A program made the translations under genes and the position numbers. A DNA stretch of 64,000 nt from Candidatus Omnitrophota bacterium (GTDB lineage Bacteria; Hinthialibacterota; Hinthialibacteria; Hinthialibacterales; JAKPRU01), in assembly GCA_029570205.1 (NCBI GenBank), contig JAKQSI010000111.1, positions 1 through 64,000 of the forward strand, written 5' to 3'. Shown here piece after piece: positions 53,307 to 61,497 of the stretch (its first letter is position 1; every line of letters starts with the position of its first letter). Below the pieces are notes generated by a model. It did not search any database. It worked only from the letters and a program-made list of their open reading frames with translations, and was not told where the DNA came from.

Positions 53307-55841
53307 ATGCGATTTTCATTCTGGTTGCCTGTCTTGGTGGTTCTGGCCGCAGTGGGGTTGGTCGCCTTGCTGCTGTTTCTTCCTTCGACGGATATACCGG
53401 ATCAGACCGGGACAGGAACATCCATTTTAGAGCCGACACGGGTCGAGATATCCGGGACCGGCGAAGTCTCCCAGGGGCCGAGCGCATCGGTCCTTGGGTC
53501 TTCGGAAGAATCCGGTGGTTTCATTACGGCCGCGAGCGTCGAAGAAGGGGTAACACCGCCGACCGGTTCCACACGGAGCGGGGAAGAATTGTCCGTCGCA
53601 TCCGGTACCGACACCGTATCTTCTTCCCAACCGCCCGGGCAAGAGACTTCCGACGCGGCTCATCCGCCGACCGGCGACACAATTTCGGGTGTGGTGTATT
53701 CGGGGAAACGGCTACCGCTGGCCGGTGTTGCCGTTGTTGCCGGGGAATGGAGCGCCACCTCGGATAGCGCAGGGCAGTTTGCACTCAGCGGAATTCGGGA
53801 ACCGAAAGTGGATATCGTATTCTCGCTTGAGGGGTATCAGACAGTTACCAAGAACGCCGTGCCTGTCGGGACAAAGAATCTCAGTGTCATTCTGGTTGAA
53901 GATGGGCACCTGGCAGGTCGGGTTACGGACCAGAATGGGAAACCGGTCAGTTATGCCTCGGTGCGTCTGGAGGCCCAGACCGGGGTGTGGATGCTGTCGC
54001 TGGAGACGGATATCAGCGGGAGTTTCGATACGGAAAATGTGCCGAATGCGCAAATCCGTATCACGGCTACCTGCGAGGGACTGACCGATACCGGCGGCGG
54101 GTCGGTTGTGATTGAGACGCCTTATTCCGAACTTGTGATGCTGTGTTTGCAGCGCCCCAGTCTTTCTATCTCCGGTTCCGTGGTTATGGCGGATACGGGG
54201 CAGGGAGTAGCCGATTTTGCCCTGATTGCGCAAAAACAGGACGGGGCCACCGCCGAACCTCTGCGCACGACTACGTCCTCCGGCGGGTCTTTCCGTTTTG
54301 ATGAACTGGATATCGGAGTGTACCTGATCTCCAGTGATGCGGGTGAAAACCAGGATTTGGGTGTGGCGATTCCCGTAACGGAGGACCACAAGACTGTTCG
54401 AGTATTCGACAAAAACGTAGAGAATGTCGTTTTTCTGGCCGGGCCGGGATTAACCGTGTCCGGTCGTGTCATCGGGCCGGACGGGAACGGAGTTCCCGGC
54501 GCGATGGTGACCCTTGCGAACCAGTCCGGAGGGTACTCTTCCGGGGCAGGAGCGCAAGGGCGATTGAATACGAATTCCGTTTCGGATGGAAGCTATGAAT
54601 TGCGCGGCGTGCCCTCTTCCGGTGGAGCGGGGGCAATGCAGGCGCGGATGTTTGCCTCTCATTCGGAGTACGGTTCCGGCCTGAGCGAACCGTTTACACC
54701 GGATCCGAGTATGCGAGTCATCGAAAACATTAACATCACGCTGACCGGCAGCGCGACGGTTACCGGGCGTGTGCTGATCGGCCAACAGGTTGCCTCCGGG
54801 GCGCGGGTGACATTGATCGACCTTTTTCAGAATACAAGTTCGCAACAGATTACCGACCAGATGGGTGGTTTCACCTTTAATAATGTTTCTGTGGTTTCCC
54901 AGAGGTACTCGACAGTAAACGGGTCGCACACCCTGATTGTGGAGATGGAGGGGTATGCGACCAAACGTCAGGATATCCTGGTCGATTCCACCAATATCGA
55001 GCCGATTATTGTGATATTAGATGAAGGGGGATTTATCCAGGGGCGCGCGCTCGACAACCAGGGACGGGGTATCCCCGGCGTTTTGGTCAGCGCAGTCTCT
55101 ACGGATGGACAGAGGTACTCCGGATCGACTAACGAGGCCGGTGTTTACTACATTTCGGGGCTGAAATCGGGGACCTACGATCTGCTGTTCCGCCTCGAGT
55201 CCAAGCCGCCGCTGTATGGAGCGCTGTATGATGTTCCCACCGGGCAGACCGCTGCCGATGTGGTTCTGCAAAAGCAGGCGTGGACGGTGATGGGAACGGT
55301 AACGGACCGCGATACGGGCAAGCCGATTTCGCGGTATGTCCTTGCGGTCGAAGGACAGTTGAAAGACCCGAGGGCCGGCGCGTTCGTTACCAAACAGAAT
55401 CTTAATACGCCGGATGGAACGTACCAGCTGACATTTCACGAGGCGGGCGTATATTATATCCATTTTTCTTCGGATGGCTACCAGCCGTGGGATGGGGCGG
55501 TTGCAATGACGCCGGAAACACAGGAGATCCAATTTGTGAATGCGGTACTGGAGCCGCTTCAGGCGACCGGCCGGATTGTCGGCGCTCTTGAGGTCCCGGA
55601 GGGGACTGCTTTTGTACTGGTAGAGGTCCTCGGTCACGGGCAGTATCCGCCATCTGCGCCGAATGAATTTGTACTGGAAGAGGTACCGGCGGGGAAACAT
55701 AGTTTAATTTTTTATGTACGCGGTCCGCGTGACGCCGGAGCCGGAGTGTACGGAGTTCTCTCTTCCGTACAGGTTATTCCCGGCCAGACGACCAACCTTG
55801 GATTTCTGACGGGGTCTGCGTTTCATGTGTCGGTGCGGTGA
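53307..55841 (+). CDS. Cell-surface protein with about eight carboxypeptidase-regulatory-like domains
   Basis: This 844-residue protein has a hydrophobic N-terminal anchor (WLPVLVVLAAVGLVALLLFL), a low-complexity Ser/Thr/Gly linker, then about eight beta-sandwich modules of the CarboxypepD_reg type. Their starts recur as ISGVVY, LAGRVTDQNGKP, ISGSVV, VSGRVIGPDGNG, VTGRVL, IQGRALDNQGRG, VMGTVTDRDTGK and ATGRIVG. No enzyme domain is present, so it is probably a structural or adhesive protein. It has a GGAGG site. The stop lies 95 nt from the convergent aldolase gene. Confidence 0.8.
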   Translation: MRFSFWLPVLVVLAAVGLVALLLFLPSTDIPDQTGTGTSILEPTRVEISGTGEVSQGPSASVLGSSEESGGFITAASVEEGVTPPTGSTRSGEELSVASGTDTVSSSQPPGQETSDAAHPPTGDTISGVVYSGKRLPLAGVAVVAGEWSATSDSAGQFALSGIREPKVDIVFSLEGYQTVTKNAVPVGTKNLSVILVEDGHLAGRVTDQNGKPVSYASVRLEAQTGVWMLSLETDISGSFDTENVPNAQIRITATCEGLTDTGGGSVVIETPYSELVMLCLQRPSLSISGSVVMADTGQGVADFALIAQKQDGATAEPLRTTTSSGGSFRFDELDIGVYLISSDAGENQDLGVAIPVTEDHKTVRVFDKNVENVVFLAGPGLTVSGRVIGPDGNGVPGAMVTLANQSGGYSSGAGAQGRLNTNSVSDGSYELRGVPSSGGAGAMQARMFASHSEYGSGLSEPFTPDPSMRVIENINITLTGSATVTGRVLIGQQVASGARVTLIDLFQNTSSQQITDQMGGFTFNNVSVVSQRYSTVNGSHTLIVEMEGYATKRQDILVDSTNIEPIIVILDEGGFIQGRALDNQGRGIPGVLVSAVSTDGQRYSGSTNEAGVYYISGLKSGTYDLLFRLESKPPLYGALYDVPTGQTAADVVLQKQAWTVMGTVTDRDTGKPISRYVLAVEGQLKDPRAGAFVTKQNLNTPDGTYQLTFHEAGVYYIHFSSDGYQPWDGAVAMTPETQEIQFVNAVLEPLQATGRIVGALEVPEGTAFVLVEVLGHGQYPPSAPNEFVLEEVPAGKHSLIFYVRGPRDAGAGVYGVLSSVQVIPGQTTNLGFLTGSAFHVSVR

Positions 55842-55854
55842 TACGTGAGATGAG

Positions 55855-55911
55855 AGGATTGCCCTAATTTACAATGAAGGTAATCCGATAACCAGGCAAA
55901 TCATGGCAGAC
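55855..55911. repeat. Partial copy of a GATTTACA-type palindromic repeat
   Basis: AGGATTGCC, a TAATTTACAATGAAG-like loop, GGTAATCC, then AATCATGGCAGACC. It is similar to the fuller copy at 57066-57150 and lies between the stops of two converging genes. Confidence 0.65.
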
Positions 55912-55936
55912 CGGGAAATGCGCCCCGGGTTCCCTC

Positions 55937-56911
55937 TCACACATCCCCGATACACTTGTCGTAGAAATCGACAAAGTCATATTTCTGGGGGCCGGAGCGG
56001 GCGGCAATGGCGGCGCGCGGGTGCTGATTCAGCTGGCCGGATATGTTGTACTGCGGAGAGGGTCCCCAGTCGAGTGTCTCGCCCAGTTTGACAAACTGGT
56101 CCTGCAACAGCTGCCAGACCGGTCGAATGCGGAACTTCGGATTGCGCAAGAACCCCATCAGCAATTCCATCGGGCAATTCCCGGCTCCCCGACCGATCCC
56201 CCCCATAGTGGCATCAATGCGATTCACGCCGCGAATGATCGCCTCAATCGTATTGGCGAATGCGAGTTGCTGATTGTTATGCGCATGGATGCCGATTTCT
56301 TTTCCGGTTCCCTCCAATGCCTTTCGGTACATTTCGACGTACATTTTGATCTGTTCGCAGTACAGGGCGCCGAAGCTGTCGACAATGACTACCACCGATG
56401 CGGGAGTCTGCGCGACCACTTCGAGCGCCTGCTGGATTTCCACTTGCTGAGCCGCCGAGATGGCCATGATATTACAGGAAACCTCGTAGCCTTTTTCGTG
56501 AGCATCGTTTATCATGGCAACGGCTTCCGGGATCTGATTCACATAGCAGGCCACGCGGATCATGTCGAGCACACTTTCCTCTTTCGGCAGAATATCGGTC
56601 TGCCAGTCGCTTTTCCCGGCATCCGCCATGGCGGACAATTTCAAAGAAGTATTATTGTCGCCGACAATGCGACGAATATCTTCCTCATCGCAGTGTCGCC
56701 AGGGGCCGAACTTGTCCTTGGGGAAAAGACGTTTCGAGTTCTTATAGCCGATCTCCATATAGTCGATTCCGGCCTCCAGACAGGTTTGGTATACCGCCCT
56801 CACAAAACGGTCATCAAACCGGGAATCATTGATAAGTCCGCCATCGCGGATGGTGCAATCCAGGACTTTGATTTCGGGTCGAAACGTAATCCATGGGGCC
56901 AGATCGGGCAT
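55937..56911 (-). CDS. HMGL-like (DRE-TIM) aldolase
   Basis: This 324-residue metal-dependent TIM-barrel lyase has the signature VLDCTIRDGG, with the catalytic Arg/Asp, GIHAHNNQQLA, which supplies two metal-binding histidines, and GIGRGAGNCPMELL. It resembles 4-hydroxy-2-oxovalerate aldolase/HMG-CoA lyase family proteins but is not clearly either; no acylating dehydrogenase partner is nearby. AAGGAG precedes ATG 56911. The substrate remains unknown. The region just upstream carries a palindromic repeat. Confidence 0.85.
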   Translation of the reverse strand: MPDLAPWITFRPEIKVLDCTIRDGGLINDSRFDDRFVRAVYQTCLEAGIDYMEIGYKNSKRLFPKDKFGPWRHCDEEDIRRIVGDNNTSLKLSAMADAGKSDWQTDILPKEESVLDMIRVACYVNQIPEAVAMINDAHEKGYEVSCNIMAISAAQQVEIQQALEVVAQTPASVVVIVDSFGALYCEQIKMYVEMYRKALEGTGKEIGIHAHNNQQLAFANTIEAIIRGVNRIDATMGGIGRGAGNCPMELLMGFLRNPKFRIRPVWQLLQDQFVKLGETLDWGPSPQYNISGQLNQHPRAAIAARSGPQKYDFVDFYDKCIGDV

Positions 56912-57065
56912 TGATGTTCTCCTTATTGTGTGTTTGTGGGGCCAACGAAACCCTGTGCCATGTATAAATACGGAAGCAGTCCCCCGCTCTATTGTAAAGG
57001 GCGGGGACAGCCGGCCGAATATCCGTCGGAGTGTATCATCAACATATCACGAAGTGATGAAATGC

Positions 57066-57150
57066 CTGAACCCTGATTCGTCGGATAACAGGATTACCAT
57101 GATTTACAATCAAGGTAATCCTATAATCAAGCGAATCATAGTTCAGACAA
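57066..57150. repeat. Imperfect 85-bp palindromic element
   Basis: The outer arms TGAACCCTGATTCG and CGAATCATAGTTCA and the inner arms AGGATTACC and GGTAATCCT are mirrored around ATGATTTACAATCAA. Such GATTTACA-containing repeats are widespread in bacterial genomes. It lies in the spacer between the alpha/beta hydrolase and aldolase genes. No ORF or target duplication is visible. Confidence 0.75.
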
Positions 57151-57158
57151 CCGCTAAA

Positions 57159-57977
57159 TCACGGTCCGGTTGCCGGAAGAACTTCTGCCAGAAACGCCGC
57201 AATTCCGTCCATGTATATTTTCCCGGATTCCCTGTAGCCGTTGTTATGATCCCCGGAGATTTGCAGGAACTTTTTCGGTTCGGGCGCAGCCTCGAACAAC
57301 TCTTTTCCGTGATGAAACGGAATAATGTCGTCCTCCGGGCTGTGAATCACCAGCACGGGACACCGCACTTTCGGAATCTTGGAAAGCGAGTCAAACGGCA
57401 TGGTCACCATCCAGGAGACCGGCAGAAACGGGTACAGCTCTTTCCCGATGGCTACTGTGGAGGTGAAACTGCTTTCGACAATCAGCGCGGCGGCATCATC
57501 TACGCGCGTGGCGAGATCCACCGCTACGGCCCCACCCAGTGAACGACCGAACAGGACGATCGGCTCCTTGTGCGTTCGCGCGGCCTGGTACACGCTGAAT
57601 GCATCCGCATAAACTCTTTCCTCGCTGGAACCGTCCTCGCTGCGCCCGTATCCCCGGTAGTCGAAAATCAGTACGCTTAGATTCAGCTCATGGAACAGGC
57701 GGATCGAATCAAGCCGGTGGCTGATATTCCCTGCGTTCCCATGGCAGAACAGCAAAATGGCGATGGGTTTTTCAGCCGGAATGAACCAGCCGTGGACATG
57801 CTGCCCCGGTGTCGGCTCCACGACGAAGTCCTTGTATTCCAGGCCGATATCGCTCGGCTTGGCTTCAAGAATGCGGGATGGGATGAACAGATTGGCCCGT
57901 TCGAAAGCCCGGATGCCCCACCACCCGACCAGAATCAGGACAACAAGACCGAGGAATGTTGTCACGGCGCGCCTCAT
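57159..57977 (-). CDS. Membrane-anchored alpha/beta hydrolase (BEM46-like)
   Basis: This 272-residue protein begins at ATG 57977, overlapping the stop of the upstream gene by 4 nt; the track start at 58073 lies inside that gene. It has a single N-terminal membrane segment (FLGLVVLILVGWWGI), ILLFCHGNAGN (oxyanion region), the nucleophile elbow GRSLGG, an Asp in HSPEDDIIPF and a His in SGDHNNGY, as in the BEM46/ABHD13 group. It is probably a serine hydrolase of unknown substrate, acting on the outer face of the inner membrane. Confidence 0.85.
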   Translation of the reverse strand: MRRAVTTFLGLVVLILVGWWGIRAFERANLFIPSRILEAKPSDIGLEYKDFVVEPTPGQHVHGWFIPAEKPIAILLFCHGNAGNISHRLDSIRLFHELNLSVLIFDYRGYGRSEDGSSEERVYADAFSVYQAARTHKEPIVLFGRSLGGAVAVDLATRVDDAAALIVESSFTSTVAIGKELYPFLPVSWMVTMPFDSLSKIPKVRCPVLVIHSPEDDIIPFHHGKELFEAAPEPKKFLQISGDHNNGYRESGKIYMDGIAAFLAEVLPATGP

Positions 57978-58885
57978 GCCTCGGCGGCCCGGCTCCACTG
58001 CTCGCGAAGGAACTTGACACATTTCGGCAGTTCCTCCTTCGGATCGCCCAGGATACCGCATTCCAGGCTGCAATAGTCCGCATAGCCGATCTGCTGCAGG
58101 GCGCGGAATCCGGGAATATAGTTCATCTCACCCTGGCCGGGAAGTTTGCGGGTGTTGTCTGCCAGATGGACATGATGCAGCCACGACCCGGCCGCGCGAA
58201 TGGCAGCGGCTTTGTCGGCTTCCTCGATATTCATGTGGAAGAAATCCGCCATGACACAGACGCCTTTGCTGTCCACTTCTTTGCAGATGGCGACCGCATC
58301 CGCAACCCGGTTGAGAAAGGTCGCCTCGTACCGGTTCAGAGGTTCCATCAGCATCCGTGTGCCACAGGAGAGCGCATGTTCTCCGAGCGGCTTCAGCTGC
58401 TCGACGAGCAACGCGCGGGACAGGTCGTATTTCGACTTGTACGGGTTCAGATCCGGCATGGTATATTGCCGGTTGAATGCCGGGACGAAGATCAATCCGG
58501 TCGAACCGAGTTCCCCACATGCCGTGAGAATCGCCTTGATATCGTTTACGGCGGTGGTGCGTTCGGCAACATCCGGCGAAATCAGGCATCCGTCGTAGCC
58601 CGAACAAACCGCGCTGATTTTTGTATTTCGCCCCTTGATTGCCTCCTGGATTTCTTTCACCCGACCTGGAAGCCCGCTGCCGGACAGCTCTACTGCATCA
58701 AATCCGTATTTCTCAAGTAAATCCATTTTCTCGGCGAATGTCGCACCCGGAAGAAGCCCTTCCTGGGTGGAGACTTTCATAGGAGCGATCTCTGCTTTGG
58801 CGGCATGGGCAGTTCTTCCGACAAGCAAAGCGGCTCCGGCGCTGCAGGCCAGATTCCGAATGAAATTGCGGCGTGTGGCGTTCAT
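57974..58885 (-). CDS. Tat-exported sugar phosphate isomerase/epimerase-like protein
   Basis: From ATG 58885, with GGAGG upstream, this 303-residue protein carries a twin-arginine signal (ATRRNFIRNLA then hydrophobic) and an AP-endonuclease-2-type TIM barrel. The barrel shows YGFDAVELSG, GSTGLIFVPAFN, EPLNRYEATFL, CVMADFFHMNIEE and WLHHVHLADNTR, with the Glu/Asp/His metal set of this superfamily (hydroxypyruvate isomerase or xylose isomerase-like). Substrate unknown. It is coupled to the downstream alpha/beta hydrolase by a 4-nt overlap. Confidence 0.85.
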   Translation of the reverse strand: MNATRRNFIRNLACSAGAALLVGRTAHAAKAEIAPMKVSTQEGLLPGATFAEKMDLLEKYGFDAVELSGSGLPGRVKEIQEAIKGRNTKISAVCSGYDGCLISPDVAERTTAVNDIKAILTACGELGSTGLIFVPAFNRQYTMPDLNPYKSKYDLSRALLVEQLKPLGEHALSCGTRMLMEPLNRYEATFLNRVADAVAICKEVDSKGVCVMADFFHMNIEEADKAAAIRAAGSWLHHVHLADNTRKLPGQGEMNYIPGFRALQQIGYADYCSLECGILGDPKEELPKCVKFLREQWSRAAEA

Positions 58886-58985
58886 CACTGATTCCTCCAA
58901 GAACGAATAGATTCGGATAAACCTACCAGAGTTCGGGCGGCAAGACTATGCCAAGGCAGCCTCGCCCATCGCCGTCTGCATCCCC

Positions 58986-59190
58986 GTCATTCTGGCGAAA
59001 GCCGGAATCCAGCGTTCGGGGCGAGACGCCTGTGCTCCTGAGAAAGCTCCCGCGTGTTTGTCATTGCGAACCATGGGAAAAGCCGGGCGCTTGGATGAGA
59101 TTTCTCCCTTCGGTCGAAATGACAGGGAAGGGGGTCGAAATTACAGGCCTGTTGTCATTCCGAACGAATGCGAGGAATCTCAACAAAGCC
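58986..59190. repeat. Cluster of dispersed REP-like repeats
   Basis: Several short palindromic types follow one another: GTCATTCTGGCGAAAGCC at 58986-59010, a GTCATTGCGAACCATGGG unit ending in TCGAAATGACAG near 59060-59125, and GTCATTCCGAACGAATGC near 59154-59190. They are the usual GTCATT-type REP sequences. No gene is present between 58886 and the next one at 59673. Confidence 0.65.
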
Positions 59191-59204
59191 TGAGTAGATC
59201 TTTG

Positions 59205-59236
59205 GTGGGTTAGCCCGCAGACGGGCTTGAGCCCAC
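59205..59236. repeat. Hairpin of the GTGGGTTAGCCCG type
   Basis: GTGGGTTAGCCCG and CGGGCTTGAGCCCAC form an imperfect stem around CAGA. It is one more repeat type in the same repeat-dense interval. Confidence 0.65.
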
Positions 59237-59271
59237 CTTACAGCGGTTCCTGCAAAGAAATCTTGCCCATC

Positions 59272-59291
59272 GACAGGCATGGAGGCCTGTC
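59272..59291. repeat. GACAGGC/GCCTGTC hairpin shared with the left window edge
   Basis: GACAGGC, a 6-nt loop, GCCTGTC, followed by CCACC and immediately by the 33-bp tandem array, in the same order as at 118-168. Confidence 0.8.
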
Positions 59292-59294
59292 CCA

Positions 59295-59622
59295 CCAGTA
59301 GGCCAGGCGTCCCTGCCTGGCAGCTACCCAGTAGGCCAGGCGTCTCTGCCTGGCAGCTACCCGGTAGGCCAGGCGTCCCTGCCTGGCAGCTACCCAGTAG
59401 GCCAGGCGTCCCTGCCTGGCAGCTACCCGGTAGGCCAGGCGTCCCTGCCTGGCAGCTACCCGGTAGGCCAGGCGTCTCTGCCTGGCAGCTACCCGGTAGG
59501 CCAGGCATCCCTGCCTGGCAGCTACCCAGTAGGCCAGGCGTCTCTGCCTGGCAGCTACCCAGTAGGCCAGGCGTCCCTGCCTGGCAGCTACCCGGTAGGG
59601 CAGGCGTCTCTGCCTGGTAAAG
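59295..59622. repeat. 33-bp palindromic tandem array, nine full units and one partial
   Basis: Units begin every 33 nt from 59295. Each has CCAGTAGG or CCGGTAGG, then the hairpin GCCAGGC, GTCCCT or GTCTCT, GCCTGGC, then AGCTAC. Variation is nearly limited to two transitions, so the array looks recently amplified. Because 33 is a multiple of three, long artificial ORFs run through it on both strands. It has no spacers, so it is not a CRISPR. It ends about 50 nt downstream of ribE. Confidence 0.95.
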
Positions 59623-59672
59623 AAAGGCTTTCTTCACCCAATCACCGGCCCTGCTGGAGGGAGGCGCCTGAT

Positions 59673-60311
59673 TCACAAGAATCCGTGTTCCGCGAGAAAT
59701 TCTTTACTCAGTTCTCCCTTAGAATCCGCATGAAGCATTCGCTCCACATAACGGGCCAGCATGTCTACCTCAAGATTAACACGATCCCCCACACGGCGGT
59801 ACTTGAGAACGGTCTGCTCAAACGTGTACGGAATCACAGCGACCGTTAAGCGATTCCCGGACAGCGTCGCTACAGTCAGACTGATTCCATCAATAGAAAT
59901 AGAGCCTTTCTCGGCTATGTAACGGGATAACTCGGCAGGAAACTCTACGGTGAGATCATAGAAGTCGCCGACCTGCCGCAGCTGAGTAATCGTTCCCAGC
60001 CCGTCCACATGCCCGAAAACTAAATGACCGCCGAGTTTATCGCCCAGCCGCAGCGAAGTCTCGATATTCACCGGCGCGCCCGGCTGCAACATGGAAAGAC
60101 TCGAACGGGACAACGTTTCTTTCGAGACATCCACGGTGAATCCATCTCCCGACAGTTCGGTTACAGTGAGACAGACTCCATTCACCGCCACACTGTCGGA
60201 AATCTCTACATCCCGCATGGGTTCGGGACAGGTCACAGCCATCCGAACGCCGGCGGGACGATGCTCGGTCCGCCGGATTCGACCGACCGCTCGAATAATT
60301 CCGGTAAACAT
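59673..60311 (-). CDS. ribE: Riboflavin synthase, alpha subunit
   Basis: The enzyme converts two 6,7-dimethyl-8-ribityllumazine molecules to riboflavin. MFTGIIRAVGRI opens the protein, and the duplicated lumazine-binding domains show DSVAVNGVCLTVT and GSISIDGISLTVA at matching places, plus GGHLVFGHVDG. From ATG 60311, 9 nt after GGAGG, it is 212 residues, the usual length. It lies downstream of ribD with 22 nt between. The tandem repeat array sits just past its stop. Confidence 0.96.
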   Translation of the reverse strand: MFTGIIRAVGRIRRTEHRPAGVRMAVTCPEPMRDVEISDSVAVNGVCLTVTELSGDGFTVDVSKETLSRSSLSMLQPGAPVNIETSLRLGDKLGGHLVFGHVDGLGTITQLRQVGDFYDLTVEFPAELSRYIAEKGSISIDGISLTVATLSGNRLTVAVIPYTFEQTVLKYRRVGDRVNLEVDMLARYVERMLHADSKGELSKEFLAEHGFL

Positions 60312-60333
60312 TGTCATCCACCTCCGCTTGCGG

Positions 60334-61470
60334 TCAGGGCAGGTCGGAAAGCCGCCCGCGAACCAGGATATCTTTTTCGACTCTCTCCACGGTCATCTCT
60401 TTGAGTTGCCGTGCATCCTCGATGGAGTCTGCGCCGATGCCTCCAAAGATGGAAGGCGCATCCCTGCCCCCGATCAACATGGGCGCAATGAAAAGGAAAA
60501 CCTCGTCTACCAGTCCCGCTGCCAGGAAAGATGTCGCGATCTCCTGCCCCCCCTCGATCAGCAGAGATTGAATGTCCTGTGTGGCAAAATAGCGCAGGAG
60601 ATCATTCAATGCGGAATCGGTGTTCTCAACAGGCCATCGTGTAATCCTCACCGACGTGTTCTTGTCGATCTTCTTATCAAGAACAAGATCACGACCCACG
60701 ATAATTTCGAGGGGCGCGGCATCGAGGTCTTGAATACAATCCAAATTGGACAGCAGGCGGCCTCGACGGTCCAGGACGATCCGGCGCGGCTGACGGAATT
60801 CGTCGGATGAAAGATCGGTGGGTCGTGCGGTAAGGCGCGGGCGGTCTTTCAACACTGTTCCCGAGCCGACCAGCACGGCATCGACTTCGGCGCGAAGATC
60901 CTGGACGATCTTCCGAGAGGCCTCACAGGAGATCCAGCGGGAATCCCCGGTTCGTGTAGCGATCTTGCCGTCCAGGCTCATCGCCATTTTCAGAATCACC
61001 CACGGGCGGCCCCGTCGATGCACCGAGAAGAAATATCGGTTCCGCTCGCGGCATTGCAGCTCACAAACACCCACGTCCACAATAACCCCCTGATCTCGCA
61101 GGATGGAAATCCCCTTGCCGGAGACCTCCGGAAAAGGGTCCTGTGTTCCGACAACAACCCGCCGGATACCTGCCTGCAAGATGGCATCTACACAGGGTGG
61201 TGTCTTTCCGTGGTGGCAGCAGGGTTCCAGGTTGACGTATAACGTCGCCCCCCGCGCAGCAGGACCGGCATCCCGCAGCGCGAAGAGTTCCGCATGGGGC
61301 CTGCCCGCACACGGGTGAAACCCCTCACCCACAATGGATGGTGTCCCGCTTTGTTCGGCGACAATCACCGCACCGACACGGGGATTGGGCGAGGCAAGAT
61401 ACTTGCCTCGTTCCGCAAGGTCCAATGCGCGAAGCATGAATGATTCATCCGGGGGGTGTGTCGGGTTCAT
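60334..61470 (-). CDS. ribD: Bifunctional riboflavin biosynthesis protein RibD
   Basis: This 378-residue enzyme carries out the deaminase and reductase steps after GTP cyclohydrolase II. The N-terminal deaminase holds PNPRVGAVIV and the zinc site formed by HAE (in GRPHAELFA) and PCCHHGKTPPC. The C-terminal reductase starts near PWVILKMAMSLDGKIAT and contains DAVLVGSGTVLKDRP and LLIEGG. ribE follows. No FMN riboswitch was recognised upstream; only 27 nt separate it from the preceding gene. Confidence 0.96.
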   Translation of the reverse strand: MNPTHPPDESFMLRALDLAERGKYLASPNPRVGAVIVAEQSGTPSIVGEGFHPCAGRPHAELFALRDAGPAARGATLYVNLEPCCHHGKTPPCVDAILQAGIRRVVVGTQDPFPEVSGKGISILRDQGVIVDVGVCELQCRERNRYFFSVHRRGRPWVILKMAMSLDGKIATRTGDSRWISCEASRKIVQDLRAEVDAVLVGSGTVLKDRPRLTARPTDLSSDEFRQPRRIVLDRRGRLLSNLDCIQDLDAAPLEIIVGRDLVLDKKIDKNTSVRITRWPVENTDSALNDLLRYFATQDIQSLLIEGGQEIATSFLAAGLVDEVFLFIAPMLIGGRDAPSIFGGIGADSIEDARQLKEMTVERVEKDILVRGRLSDLP

Positions 61471-61497
61471 GGAAAGGGTCGGAGCGAAATCCGATTC

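Noticed and set aside
56021-56914. 297-residue plus-strand ORF
   Set aside because: Antisense shadow of the HMGL-type aldolase gene.
59279-59620. ORF with 11-residue repeats (RPGVPAWQLP) on the plus strand
   Set aside because: It arises only because the 33-bp palindromic array has a period divisible by three; no ribosome site, and the opposite strand has an equally long ORF.
59295-59622. CRISPR array
   Set aside because: The 33-bp units are directly contiguous with no spacers and no cas genes are nearby.
59155-59676. Collagen-like 173-residue ORF (TPGLPGSCQAG repeats) on the minus strand
   Set aside because: Same artefact of the array; it also runs into the ribE end and has no independent start signal.
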